A DNA stretch of 64,000 nt. It comes from JBPOFY01 sp051252415 (GTDB lineage: Bacteria > Verrucomicrobiota > Verrucomicrobiia > Opitutales > Coraliomargaritaceae). The stretch covers positions 124,001 through 188,000 of the forward strand of contig JBPOGA010000003.1 of NCBI GenBank assembly GCA_051252415.1, read 5' to 3'. The notes below the pieces were generated by a model. It made no database searches, had not been told where the DNA came from, and saw only the letters and a program-made list of their open reading frames with translations. The position numbers were made by a program, and so were the translations under genes. Below, piece after piece: positions 19,543 through 26,650 of the stretch. The first letter of the stretch is position 1. Every line of letters starts with the position of its first letter.

Positions 19543-20061
19543 TCACGGTTTCAACTCAGCTAGGACACTAACATTAATGAAGCTATTTGCAGGTGCTCCT
19601 ATTTGGTTACTTTCAATCACTAGATGATACAAACCTTGATCGAATGCTGCTTTACCAGTCATAGAACTTTGCCTCTCGATGTGAAAATCAGTGTAATGAT
19701 AAAATTCTCCTCGAAAATGCCTATGATAAGCTTTCTTAAATAGTGGGTAGTCCGAATCTGCTATCAAATACGTAGAGAATTTTTGATTATCTTCAGACTT
19801 CGCAGTAATCAAAACATTCCCAGCATAGGGTAACTCTATCGGAATCGATAGATAAGACGAACTTGGTATATTCTCAACAGAGTCTTTTAAAACAACCTCA
19901 GTCTTAGCGACTGAAGCAACCAGTCGATCTACTGCATCTTTCCCTAAAAACTTGAGGGCCGCCAAGTAAGCAATGACGCCCAAAAGAGAAACAAGGACTA
20001 GTAATCGAACTAAACTTTTCAGATTCGATTTTAGATCCAGAAAGCTAGGTCCATTTTTCAT
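19543..20061 (-). CDS. Hypothetical single-pass membrane protein
   Basis: 172 residues. One membrane helix near the N-terminus (LVRLLVLVSLLGVIAYLAAL), then an extracytoplasmic part with no recognised domain. The C-terminal beta-rich segment (GLYHLVIESNQIG) resembles a carbohydrate- or ligand-binding sandwich only in a general way. It is the leftmost of the small minus-strand genes separated by attC-like palindromes, which suggests cassette cargo. The sequence at 19461-19510 after its stop has GGCCTCC..GGAGGCC pairing and a 22-base match to 4946-4967. Confidence 0.6.
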   Translation of the reverse strand: MKNGPSFLDLKSNLKSLVRLLVLVSLLGVIAYLAALKFLGKDAVDRLVASVAKTEVVLKDSVENIPSSSYLSIPIELPYAGNVLITAKSEDNQKFSTYLIADSDYPLFKKAYHRHFRGEFYHYTDFHIERQSSMTGKAAFDQGLYHLVIESNQIGAPANSFINVSVLAELKP

Positions 20062-20064
20062 ATG

Positions 20065-20126
20065 CTTAATTCGTAGGTATGACTAATAAGTAAGTGCAGC
20101 AAAATCTATTGAGGCCATAGACTTGT
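20065..20126 (-). repeat. attC-like palindrome 1
   Basis: Imperfect palindrome lying between two same-strand small genes. The block GTGCAGCAAAATCTATTG (20096-20113) is close to the loop and right-arm sequence of the sites near 21682 and 24720. CGTAGGTATG on its left (20072-20081) aligns with CGTAGAAG of the other sites. Arms pair with several unpaired bases. Core boxes are poorly conserved. Confidence 0.4.
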
Positions 20127-20139
20127 GCCTGCTTTTGTA

Positions 20140-20511
20140 TTAACTATGACCTTCCTTACGTTTATGGATGCCGATGGAATTTCCATCTGGGTCTCGGACA
20201 AATGCCATGTGGCAAACGGATGTTTCAATCGGTCCAAAATTAAATTCAACATTTGCAGCTTTGAGTTCCGATATCGCACTCTCAAAGTCGTCAACTTCGA
20301 GAGATACACTGCATCCATCCTTACTTGGCTCCATTCCAGGCGCGACTCCGATCGCTAATGTTCCAGCCCCAATGTCATATTCAACCCAGTGACCACCTTC
20401 CAACTTGTGATCCATCGTCGCTGTTAAACCAAGTATACCCTCATAAAAAGTGCGAGCTCTCGACATGTCCGTTACTGGGTAACAAGAAAATGCTATATCA
20501 TGTATTTTCAT
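20140..20511 (-). CDS. VOC family (glyoxalase-like) protein
   Basis: 123 residues with one beta-alpha-beta-beta-beta pair repeated. The first half starts IHDIAFSCYPVTDM and RARTFYEGILGL; the second has VSLEVDDFESAI and AFVRDPDGNSIGIHK. These are the classic vicinal-oxygen-chelate blocks. Possible metal ligands include His4 and the Glu near 45. The substrate is unknown; antibiotic, toxin or glyoxal handling are common in the family. An attC-like palindrome lies on each side, as in an integron cassette. Confidence 0.85.
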   Translation of the reverse strand: MKIHDIAFSCYPVTDMSRARTFYEGILGLTATMDHKLEGGHWVEYDIGAGTLAIGVAPGMEPSKDGCSVSLEVDDFESAISELKAANVEFNFGPIETSVCHMAFVRDPDGNSIGIHKRKEGHS

Positions 20512-20529
20512 AAGTTATGTTTTGTTATA

Positions 20530-20600
20530 GTTGAACGTAGAAGGTAGCAATGAGTGTAGCGCGGAGCGCGAAACTCATTGGCTACCCTGATTTGTTAGAA
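20530..20600 (-). repeat. attC-like site 2 (best conserved)
   Basis: Read on the minus strand it starts CTTCTAACAAA and ends CTACGTTCAAC, close to the R'' (RYYYAAC) and R' (GTTRRRY) boxes of integron attC sites. The arms GGTAGCAATGAGT (20543-20555) and ACTCATTGGCTACC (20573-20586) pair perfectly except for one unpaired G, like the extrahelical base that sets strand choice. The variable loop is GC-rich. It lies directly after the stop of the upstream gene. Confidence 0.6.
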
Positions 20601-20605
20601 GGTTC

Positions 20606-21223
20606 TCAGCGATAGGTTGGGTTATGTCGTTCTTTTGGTATTGGTAAAAATGATTTTGGGTTTTGCTCTATAGATTCTGCTAAAACGAGCATGACTGCCA
20701 AGGGTGGTAAATCAGGTCCATCTTTAACGTGAAACCAAATTAAGTAATTTCGATTTGGCTTCAAGTATCCTAGCGCCAGAGGTTGATCGATATAATTCCT
20801 AGTGTATGGAAATTCCTCGAATAAATTGTCTGTCATTCCTACGAATCCTTTCCAAAAATGCGTAAAGCCTTCCATCTGCTCATCCTCTTCTAGAATCGCC
20901 CAAGACATATCTTGATATGTTTGCTTTGAGGCGGACTTATCTAGTAAAAATAACCAATGGAAACTTCCATTTATTTCTTCTGGAGTTTTGAATCTAAAAG
21001 CAATAAATCGATAGTCATTGTCGTCTTTAATACTATGGCTGTATGGATCGATTCGAGTGAAGCCGTCGGGCTTATTCCCTAGATGCAAAGGGACTTCAGG
21101 AAAGGTCATGAAATGCCCCTGCATTAAGGCTGTCGCATGCTCGAGGAAATCATTTTTTGCCGTAGCTAAATGAGGAAAAAGTAGAGATGTGATAATGAGT
21201 AGTGCTATAAACGATATCTTCAT
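20606..21223 (-). CDS. Exported hypothetical protein
   Basis: 205 residues from ATG 21223; a longer reading begins at TTG 21247. The signal peptide is MKISFIALLIITSLLFPHLATA. The mature part is beta-rich with aromatic residues (FHWLFLLDKSASKQTYQDM, WFHVKDGPDLPPLAVMLVLA) and no family signature. Periplasmic or outer-surface location is likely. An attC-like palindrome lies on each side, consistent with cassette cargo. Confidence 0.6.
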   Translation of the reverse strand: MKISFIALLIITSLLFPHLATAKNDFLEHATALMQGHFMTFPEVPLHLGNKPDGFTRIDPYSHSIKDDNDYRFIAFRFKTPEEINGSFHWLFLLDKSASKQTYQDMSWAILEEDEQMEGFTHFWKGFVGMTDNLFEEFPYTRNYIDQPLALGYLKPNRNYLIWFHVKDGPDLPPLAVMLVLAESIEQNPKSFLPIPKERHNPTYR

Positions 21224-21229
21224 TGGAAT

Positions 21230-21296
21230 TTTCAATCTAATCGTCAAGGGGTGGCACTTAGTGAGGCACGAACGGAGTTGTCCACTCTCGCTTGGA
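21230..21296 (-). repeat. attC-like palindrome 3 (weak)
   Basis: Between two minus-strand small genes. The core GTGAGGCACGAACGGA (21261-21276) recurs at 24438-24453, in another candidate site. Arms around GGTGGCAC and GTCCACT pair only partly, and the outer boxes are degraded. Confidence 0.3.
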
Positions 21297-21644
21297 TCAC
21301 TGCTTCTGGGTTAGTTCAATTCGATGACCTTCAATGTCGTCCAAAACCATCCTTCTTCCCCAAGGGGAGTCCTTTGGCTCTGAAATGACTTTGTAGTCGT
21401 AGGATTCAATTTTCTTTAATATTTCATCGATGTTATCGACTTCAAAACCAAATCGAACATCCAGCGTGCTGTCAGATTCATTACGTTTTGAATAGATCTC
21501 GAATACGATGCCGCAGTCCTCTGTCCCATAATGCTCAGGGCCTTTTCCATGCCTGTGCTTCGTGAATGCCATTCCAAAGTTGGAATAAAAGTCAGCAAGC
21601 TTTTGCATGTCGTGTGATCGAAGAACTATTAGGTTAAATTTCAT
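21297..21644 (-). CDS. VOC family (glyoxalase-like) protein
   Basis: 115 residues. It begins FNLIVLRSHDMQKLADFYSNFG, the usual first VOC motif. DVRFGFEVDNIDEIL and the ending DDIEGHRIELTQ complete the second half. HYGTEDCGIVFEIY holds a likely Glu metal ligand. The substrate is unknown. It differs clearly from the other VOC protein of the island, so the two are not a recent duplication. The gene sits immediately next to the attC-like site at 21655. Confidence 0.85.
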   Translation of the reverse strand: MKFNLIVLRSHDMQKLADFYSNFGMAFTKHRHGKGPEHYGTEDCGIVFEIYSKRNESDSTLDVRFGFEVDNIDEILKKIESYDYKVISEPKDSPWGRRMVLDDIEGHRIELTQKQ

Positions 21645-21654
21645 TTAATTTTCT

Positions 21655-21715
21655 TAGTGATCGTAGAAGCTATGCATAGATGAGCGCAGCGAAATCTATT
21701 GCCATATGCTGACTG
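21655..21715 (-). repeat. attC-like site 4, adjoining the intron
   Basis: Arms GCTATGCATAGAT (21669-21681) and ATCTATTGCCATATGC (21694-21709) pair in four blocks with three unpaired bases on one arm. That asymmetry is typical of attC. The loop plus right arm (21682-21702) is identical over 21 bases to 24720-24740. CGTAGAAG (21662-21669) matches the best site at 20536-20543. The group II intron begins 2-3 bases to the right. Confidence 0.55.
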
Positions 21716-21717
21716 GT

Positions 21718-22494
21718 GTGTGCCCAGCATGGGCACGGTGTAAATGTGGTTGAAGTCAACTATAGTAAGAACTGATAAATAAAATGAAAGAACTATAACC
21801 AGAATCCAACTAAGAAACCGTGAGGTTGGGTGGGAAGGAAGGCTATGGGTGCCGAGGAACAGAGTGACGACACTCGCAAGCGCAGCGCAACAGAACAACC
21901 TGTGAGCTGACTGTGTGCGGCGTAGCTCGAAGAGCGAAGACGTATGGACAAGAATCGTATACAAGGCTGACGTATCGGATGAGCTGTTCAGAGAGCCTGA
22001 GTTTGTCGAAGGGCACAACACAGCTAAGTCGTTTGGTTCGTGTGCGGAGGTAAATGCGGCGGTTTTGCAGGGGAGCACCGTGTTCTTACCTGGGAGGCCT
22101 CAATGGAGGGCGAAACATGGCTTCAATCTGCCGTGTACTGTCTCGCGCGTCGTGCAGTAATGCCTGTTGTATCCATTGAGGAGTCAGCAGCCGTGCCCTG
22201 TCATAGCTCGTAGAGCGAAGCGGGGAGAGCATAGTAGTCGTCTCGGAACCCGTGAGTAGCCTTTGCACCCGTGATGTGGTGTGTGGCGAAGGATGCGGCA
22301 AGTCGATACGGGCGAAGGCTCGAACCGGAGGGGCGGTCAGTGACCGTCTGAGTCTCTGCTTGCAGGCGACTTAGACGTGGAGAATGACTACCGCTCTATT
22401 CTTATGAACCTTCCGGAACCGCCGTGCTACGGACCCGTATGGCCGGGTGGTGTGTGTGTGGGGCGGAGTCAGAGATGGCTCTCGCTACCCGATT
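21718..22494 (+). mobile_element. ORF-less group II intron
   Basis: The 5' end GTGTGCCCAGCATGGGCA.. with downstream ..TAAATGTGG and ..CAACTATAG is typical of a group II intron start. Near the 3' end, GGAACCGCCGTG..ACGGACCCGTA..GGTGGTGTG (about 22416-22455) matches a domain V, with the ACCGCC arm, including the catalytic CGC. A domain VI-like hairpin then leads to the end CTACCCGATT. About 777 bases contain no reverse transcriptase, so it would depend on a maturase supplied elsewhere or be inactive. It runs opposite to the cassette-like genes, at the end of an attC-like palindrome. Subclass not assigned. Small ORFs within it are not real genes. Confidence 0.6.
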
Positions 22495-22505
22495 AAAGAC
22501 ATACG

Positions 22506-22910
22506 TCATACTTTCTTGAAGCTCATGAGTAGTTTTTTTGCTTTCCCTGGCAAGAGACTGTCTTCAGTTGAAGTAGATAGAAAATCAGAAAATCCTTCTA
22601 TTTTTTCCGATGACAAATTTTGGAACCCCATAGTCCAGTCAGAAAAGTCTCGCTGTTGTATCGATTCTTTTAAAAGAACTATCATTCCTGTATGTGTTTG
22701 GTCATGTTCTATGTTGTGGGTCAATTGCTCAATATCTGCTCTTTCTCCTTCAATTACCTGCATAAAGTTTCCATCTTTATAGAGTAAAAGGCCTGTGATT
22801 TCGTGTTCTTTGTTGGCTTTTCTAGCGACAAGAAGAAGGTCTTTTAATTCCTGTTCAGTAAAAGGCTTTTTTGCTGAACTAACATATATTAGGTGTATTA
22901 GTTGTTCCAT
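22506..22910 (-). CDS. BLUF domain blue-light photoreceptor
   Basis: 134 residues, a stand-alone BLUF protein. The flavin site is visible: Tyr in IHLIYVSSA, Asn in ARKANKEHEITGLLLY, and Gln in DGNFMQVIEG. DWTMGFQNL has the Trp/Met strand that switches on light absorption. There is no fused output domain, so it probably signals by protein contact (PixD/SlrA-like), which is inference. The gene stops 12 bases from the group II intron end and lies in the cassette-like island, an unusual place for a photoreceptor. Confidence 0.9.
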   Translation of the reverse strand: MEQLIHLIYVSSAKKPFTEQELKDLLLVARKANKEHEITGLLLYKDGNFMQVIEGERADIEQLTHNIEHDQTHTGMIVLLKESIQQRDFSDWTMGFQNLSSEKIEGFSDFLSTSTEDSLLPGKAKKLLMSFKKV

Positions 22911-23272
<362 letters not shown>

Positions 23273-23722
23273 TCATTCGTTAATCCAAAGCAGCCAGTGG
23301 ATAATCAGTAGACATATTGATACCACCACGGATGCAAAAATTCCTTTTCCACCTAGAGTTTCTAGCCATTTTGACCGTTTGTATGCACCTAAAATCCAAA
23401 TACACATAAAAAATGCCATTGGGATATAAGCTAATTTAAAAATGAGAGGCTCTAGCTCTTCTGAATGCACCCCCGTGGTAGTAAACCTAGCCACAGTAAT
23501 ATGCATTAGAAGGGACAGCAGCCCAAAAACGTAAACAAGCGAGTAAGCCTTTTCTTTATGTGAAGTTGCTGCGATGAGGCATGAAATGAGACAGATAACC
23601 GCAAAGACTCGACTCACTGATTGCAAACTTTCAGTGAAGTGTCCGAGAACAACAAGAAGTATAAGGCTTATGATAGACAGTAAGCCTGATGCAATAGATA
23701 CAGTCTGGATTCTATTTTTCAT
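23273..23722 (-). CDS. Small polytopic membrane protein, unknown
   Basis: 149 residues from ATG 23722, about four membrane segments (VSIASGLLSIISLILLVVL, VFAVICLISCLIAA, LAYIPMAFFMCIWILG, FASVVVSICLLIIHWLLW). A longer ATG reading from 23806 would overlap the next gene and its palindrome, so the shorter form is preferred. No family recognised. GTTAGGC, a perfect R'-type box, lies about 30 bases upstream of its start, the usual spacing in integron cassettes. Confidence 0.6.
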   Translation of the reverse strand: MKNRIQTVSIASGLLSIISLILLVVLGHFTESLQSVSRVFAVICLISCLIAATSHKEKAYSLVYVFGLLSLLMHITVARFTTTGVHSEELEPLIFKLAYIPMAFFMCIWILGAYKRSKWLETLGGKGIFASVVVSICLLIIHWLLWINE

Positions 23723-23739
23723 TCGCAACGTGAAGAGTA

Positions 23740-23810
23740 GTCGATGCGAGCCTAACGGGTCAATCGTGCAAGTGATTCTCGGATAATCCAACGGCTGAAC
23801 TCGCATTGAC
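23740..23810 (-). repeat. attC-like palindrome 5
   Basis: GTCGATGCGAG (23740-23750) pairs with CTCGCATTGAC (23800-23810) at 10 of 11 positions. It includes GTTAGGC on the minus strand (23750-23756), matching the GTTRRRY consensus. It overlaps the last 17 codons of the preceding gene (stop at 23760), a layout also known in gene cassettes. No clear R'' box. Confidence 0.35.
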
Positions 23811-24398
23811 TATCTCGCCAGGTTCGGATTCCTGTGGGTCTAAACCTGATTGTCTCGACCAAAGTCTTATTGCTAATCTTTGTAGGATCACGATTGGTGG
23901 CCCAAGAAGAACCGCAAATCCAATTACGAGATAAATAAATTCATTTTCTCCTGTATCAGGGTCAAACGTTGGATTCATGTAATCAATAATTAAAGCTATA
24001 GATACAAAACAGAAGAGAAAATAGTATAACGTGTGAACTAACCATGCGGTAAAATTATGAGGTTTGAATAATAGAAAAATCTTTCTGAATACTGAGATTT
24101 CTTTTATCACTTGAGATTTACGCAAATTGAGCCGGTAAAATGATCTATACTCGTTCAGTAGTCGATAGAGTTCTGGCTTGATGTTCGTGCTGCTGCCAGA
24201 TGCATCAACTTCTTGATTCTTGATGCCGGATTGATTCGCTAATTTTGACCACCTTTCGAGGAAATTTAATTCATCTTGGAGTGATGTTAGCCGAGCTTCC
24301 CGGAGCTTTTTTTTGCTACGATTTGAAAGCCACTCGAAAAGCGCTGGAAGGAGTCCAAACAACCCTGCGATTAATGCTGCTATTATTTTTTCTAACAT
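23760..24398 (-). CDS. Hypothetical membrane protein
   Basis: 212 residues. A hydrophobic N-terminus (IIAALIAGLFGLLPALFEWL), a charged helical stretch (about 28-110), and two membrane segments (VHTLYYFLFCFVSIALIIDY, FIYLVIGFAVLLGPPIVI). The tail is hydrophilic. No domain recognised. It is followed by a palindrome at its 3' end and preceded by another at 24411-24470. Confidence 0.6.
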   Translation of the reverse strand: MLEKIIAALIAGLFGLLPALFEWLSNRSKKKLREARLTSLQDELNFLERWSKLANQSGIKNQEVDASGSSTNIKPELYRLLNEYRSFYRLNLRKSQVIKEISVFRKIFLLFKPHNFTAWLVHTLYYFLFCFVSIALIIDYMNPTFDPDTGENEFIYLVIGFAVLLGPPIVILQRLAIRLWSRQSGLDPQESEPGEIVNASSAVGLSENHLHD

Positions 24399-24410
24399 TT
24401 AGTAAACTGT

Positions 24411-24470
24411 TCCCAACGTGGAGAGTGCTCATGAAGTGAGGCACGAACGGAATTGAGCAGCTCGCCTGGA
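24411..24470 (-). repeat. attC-like palindrome 6
   Basis: On the minus strand it ends CCACGTTGGGA, close to the GTTRRRY box, 13 bases before the start codon of the 212-residue gene. GTGCTCAT (24425-24432) partly pairs with ATTGAGCAG (24452-24460). The core GTGAGGCACGAACGGA is identical to that at 21261-21276. Confidence 0.4.
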
Positions 24471-24591
24471 TATCCCCGAGGGCTGGGCCGAAGGGGGCGA
24501 CTCGTCTAGGAGCTGAAAGTCTGAGGTGATTCGTTTCATTTGAACTGTTCAGGATGGTTAGAATCTGGATCCCTTCAATAACCCTTTTTCT

Positions 24592-24667
24592 GCCCGCTAA
24601 GATTCGCCAAGGAATCGCGAAGGACTCTGATCCATACTTCGCGACTTCTTCGCGTCACTTCGCGGGC
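24592..24667. repeat. Hairpin with repeated CTTCGCG units
   Basis: GCCCGC (24592-24597) pairs with GCGGGC (24662-24667), and CTTCGCG or its complement CGCGAAG occurs several times between them. It lies in a gap (24471-24695) with no ORF. It may be a remnant of a lost cassette or a dispersed repeat. Confidence 0.35.
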
Positions 24668-24695
24668 AAATTTCACTTTTTCATTTCTTCTGGAT

Positions 24696-24760
24696 ATCGT
24701 CGAGGATGATCACGCAGAGGAGCGCAGCGAAATCTATTGCTCACTCCGATTGGTTAGCTG
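24696..24760 (-). repeat. attC-like site 7
   Basis: It shares a 21-base block with the site at 21682-21702. The minus-strand reading starts CAAATCAGCTAACCAATCGG, close to the CTAACAAATCAGGG start of the best site. The left arm is diverged. It lies 7 bases from the stop of the 41-codon ORF. Confidence 0.5.
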
Positions 24761-24766
24761 ATTTGT

Positions 24767-24892
24767 TTAAGTGTTTGATTCTAGATGAACTCTGGAGATT
24801 AAATCAGTGAACCCATCGGCTACTTTCACTGTTCTGTTGGTTTCGTGGTCGCACCAAAAGATGGAGTATTTTCTGAACCCTTTGATTTTCAT
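24767..24892 (-). CDS. Small cassette-like ORF, 41 residues
   Basis: ATG at 24892 to TAA at 24767, encoding MKIKGFRKYSIFWCDHE..HLESNT. GGGGAGG lies 13-19 bases upstream as a ribosome-binding candidate, unusually strong for this window. An attC-like palindrome follows the stop almost at once. The product was not recognised. The IS3 element's end is only about 20 bases upstream, so its promoter is either between them or has been replaced. Confidence 0.5.
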   Translation of the reverse strand: MKIKGFRKYSIFWCDHETNRTVKVADGFTDLISRVHLESNT

Positions 24893-24970
24893 TAGATAGC
24901 TATTACCTCCCCTGATGTGCCCTGAGTTTGTCGGACAGAGGATTCCGTTATTATTTTAGTGTTATGTGGT

Positions 24971-25894
24971 TTAGTTATGGTTGATGCAAGCCGGTAAGCT
25001 TGTGTTCTGCTTACCCCCATGGGGGTAAAATTTTTCCTCAAACTGAATGGGGTTATTATAGTCCAGCGAGGAGTGTTTTCTGAAGCGGTTATAGAAGACT
25101 TCGATATAATCGAAGGCATCACTACGCGCCGCAGCGTCATCAAAGAAGATGGTATCACCGACACTCGATGTCTTATACCTTCCGTAAAAGGATTCCTTGG
25201 CGGCATTATCATAGCAGTTACCTTTAGCACTCATACTTTGACAGATGCCAAAGGACTTGAGCAAGGCTTCATAGCTATAGCTGGCGTAGGTGCTGCCTCG
25301 GTCGCTGTGGTGGATCAGTCCTTCCGGTAGATCTCCGCCTCGGGTGAGAACCGCGCATTGAAGAGCTTTGCAAACCAGCTTCGAGTCATTGTGGGAGGAG
25401 ACACTCCAACCAATAATCCGCCGGCTGAACAGATCCATCACTGTCGCCAGATAGCACCAGCCGTTTTGAACGCGTAGATAAGTGGTGTCGGCTACCCAAA
25501 CCTGATCGCATCCCTGTGGCTTACCGAGTTTCTTTAGTAGGTTCGGGCTATAACCGAAATCATGTTTACTGTTTGTGCCCAATGGCTTGAACCCTTTCTT
25601 CCGAGTGCCATCTATGTGCAACTCCTTCATCAAGCGCAGTGTCCGGTCACGGCCACATCCCAGCGCTTCCTCTCTGAGGTGAGCATAGATCGGGCGATGT
25701 CCATAAGTGCGTTCACCTGCTTGTTTATGCAGTTCCAGGATGCGACGTTTAAAAGCCACATCCTCGACGCTGCGTGCACTGAGACTGCGCAGTTGCCAGT
25801 CGTAGTAGCCGCTGCGACTAAGCCCGAAGCACTCGCACAGTTCGTTCACGCTGTAGCTGTCTTTGTTCTGATCAATAAATCGATATTGCATCAC
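24971..25894 (-). CDS. IS3-family transposase OrfB (DDE)
   Basis: 307 residues. An N-terminal HTH_21-like part (YSVNELCECFGLSRSGYYDW, RTYGHRPIYAHLRE) precedes the integrase core. Its acidic triad can be placed at VWVADTTYL, LIHHSDRGSTYAS and DNAAKESFYGRYK. FYNRFRKHSSLDYNNPIQFE is the normal end. The start is GTG 25894 or ATG 25891, overlapping the OrfA stop; in the IS3 family OrfB is made mainly as a frameshift fusion to OrfA. A run of eight A residues on the coding strand (25920-25927) upstream would suit the slip. Confidence 0.92.
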   Translation of the reverse strand: MMQYRFIDQNKDSYSVNELCECFGLSRSGYYDWQLRSLSARSVEDVAFKRRILELHKQAGERTYGHRPIYAHLREEALGCGRDRTLRLMKELHIDGTRKKGFKPLGTNSKHDFGYSPNLLKKLGKPQGCDQVWVADTTYLRVQNGWCYLATVMDLFSRRIIGWSVSSHNDSKLVCKALQCAVLTRGGDLPEGLIHHSDRGSTYASYSYEALLKSFGICQSMSAKGNCYDNAAKESFYGRYKTSSVGDTIFFDDAAARSDAFDYIEVFYNRFRKHSSLDYNNPIQFEEKFYPHGGKQNTSLPACINHN

Positions 25895-26079
25895 GCGTCC
25901 TCGCTGAAGTAGCCCACCGTTTTTTTTAGTATCTCATTCATCCGACGAGCTTTCGCCAGCTCCTTGCGTAGCTGTTCGTTCTCCTTAGCCAATGCCTTAG
26001 GACTTTGAGCTCCCTCTGGAGCATTGGCCTCCAACTCGTCTAGATGCTTTTGTCGCCAGCTGTAGAGCACACGAATTCC
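25891..26079 (-). pseudogene. IS3-family OrfA, N-terminally truncated
   Basis: 62 codons remain: LYSWRQKHLDELEA.., then the leucine-zipper-like ALAKENEQLRKELAKARRM, and EILKKTVGYFSEDA followed by TGA. The upstream codon is TAA and there is no start, so the DNA-binding first part is lost. Not independently expressed as a functional protein. Confidence 0.8.
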
Positions 26080-26101
26080 TTAAGGGGATGAGTTTTGCTT
26101 G

Positions 26102-26213
26102 GGTAGCGGCGCTTGTCCCTAAGCGCCACCGGATACAGGCTGACGATGACGAATGGCGGTCAGGGATCCGTCGTCGCCGATGGCTATGCCGAGACACTGC
26201 GACCGCCGCTACC
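26102..26213. repeat. REP-like palindromic element beside the IS remnant
   Basis: GGTAGCGGCG (26102-26111) pairs with CGCCGCTACC (26204-26213), and GGCGCTT..AAGCGCC forms an inner hairpin (26108-26126). No gene. It starts about 20 bases from the truncated IS edge. Confidence 0.45.
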
Positions 26214-26256
26214 TTTCTGCTTCTTGGAAGGGGAGGGGGTATCAGTGTTGTTTGCT

Positions 26257-26341
26257 CTGTGCTCTCTAGCGACAGCGGGTGGTTTAAAATCAGTTGCCTA
26301 GTTTAGCACTGGCCGAAACGAGTTCCTCGTTCCGCTACTAA
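26257..26341. repeat. Direct repeat, copy 1
   Basis: About 85 bases that recur at 26493-26585: CTCTAGCG..AGCGGGTGGTTTAAA near the start and GCCGAAACGAGTTCCTCGTT at the end. The latter has a small AACGAG..CTCGTT hairpin. A related piece lies at 6783-6826. Non-coding. Confidence 0.55.
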
Positions 26342-26492
26342 TGACGGTGCTTGAGTCGTAATCATTGCCACGCCATCTCCATCAGAACTCCGTCTGCCAA
26401 AAATCATGGATGATGTCGCTTTGCTCGGAACTGTCGTAAACATTGCCACGCGCTCCCTTTGGGAAGCACGTGCTACAACTTATGTGTGGAAG

Positions 26493-26585
26493 CTCTGTGT
26501 TCTTCGTGTCCTCTAGCGTAAGCGGGTGGTTTAAATTTGTTCCTCTGTGGTGCTGGCCGAAACGAGTTCCTCGTTCCGCTACTAA
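26493..26585. repeat. Direct repeat, copy 2
   Basis: Second copy of the unit at 26257-26341, ending 65 bases before the amidase start chosen here. It supports the view that translation does not begin at the far-upstream TTG at 26537, which lies inside the repeat. Confidence 0.55.
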
Positions 26586-26650
26586 AGGTGAAGCATCTGG
26601 GGCGCGCGCTTCTGCGTGGACATTCTATGGCGGCCTGTTTGTTTGAGGGG

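Larger units (their letters stand above)
24913..26083 (-). mobile_element. IS3-family element, 5'-truncated
   Basis: The right end looks like an IS3 terminal repeat: TGATGTGCCCTGAG (24913-24926) followed by TTTGTCGGACAG. OrfB is intact, but OrfA lacks its N-terminal helix-turn-helix part, its frame running into a stop at 26080-26082. The matching left repeat was not found, so the copy is probably immobile on its own. Confidence 0.7.

Noticed and set aside
21641..22505. Short ORFs of 60-145 codons inside the intron region
   Set aside because: They show no family signature, and the intron RNA landmarks explain the sequence better.
24892..25230. 112-residue minus-strand ORF overlapping the IS3 orfB end
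   Set aside because: It is out of frame with the DDE transposase and carries no motif.
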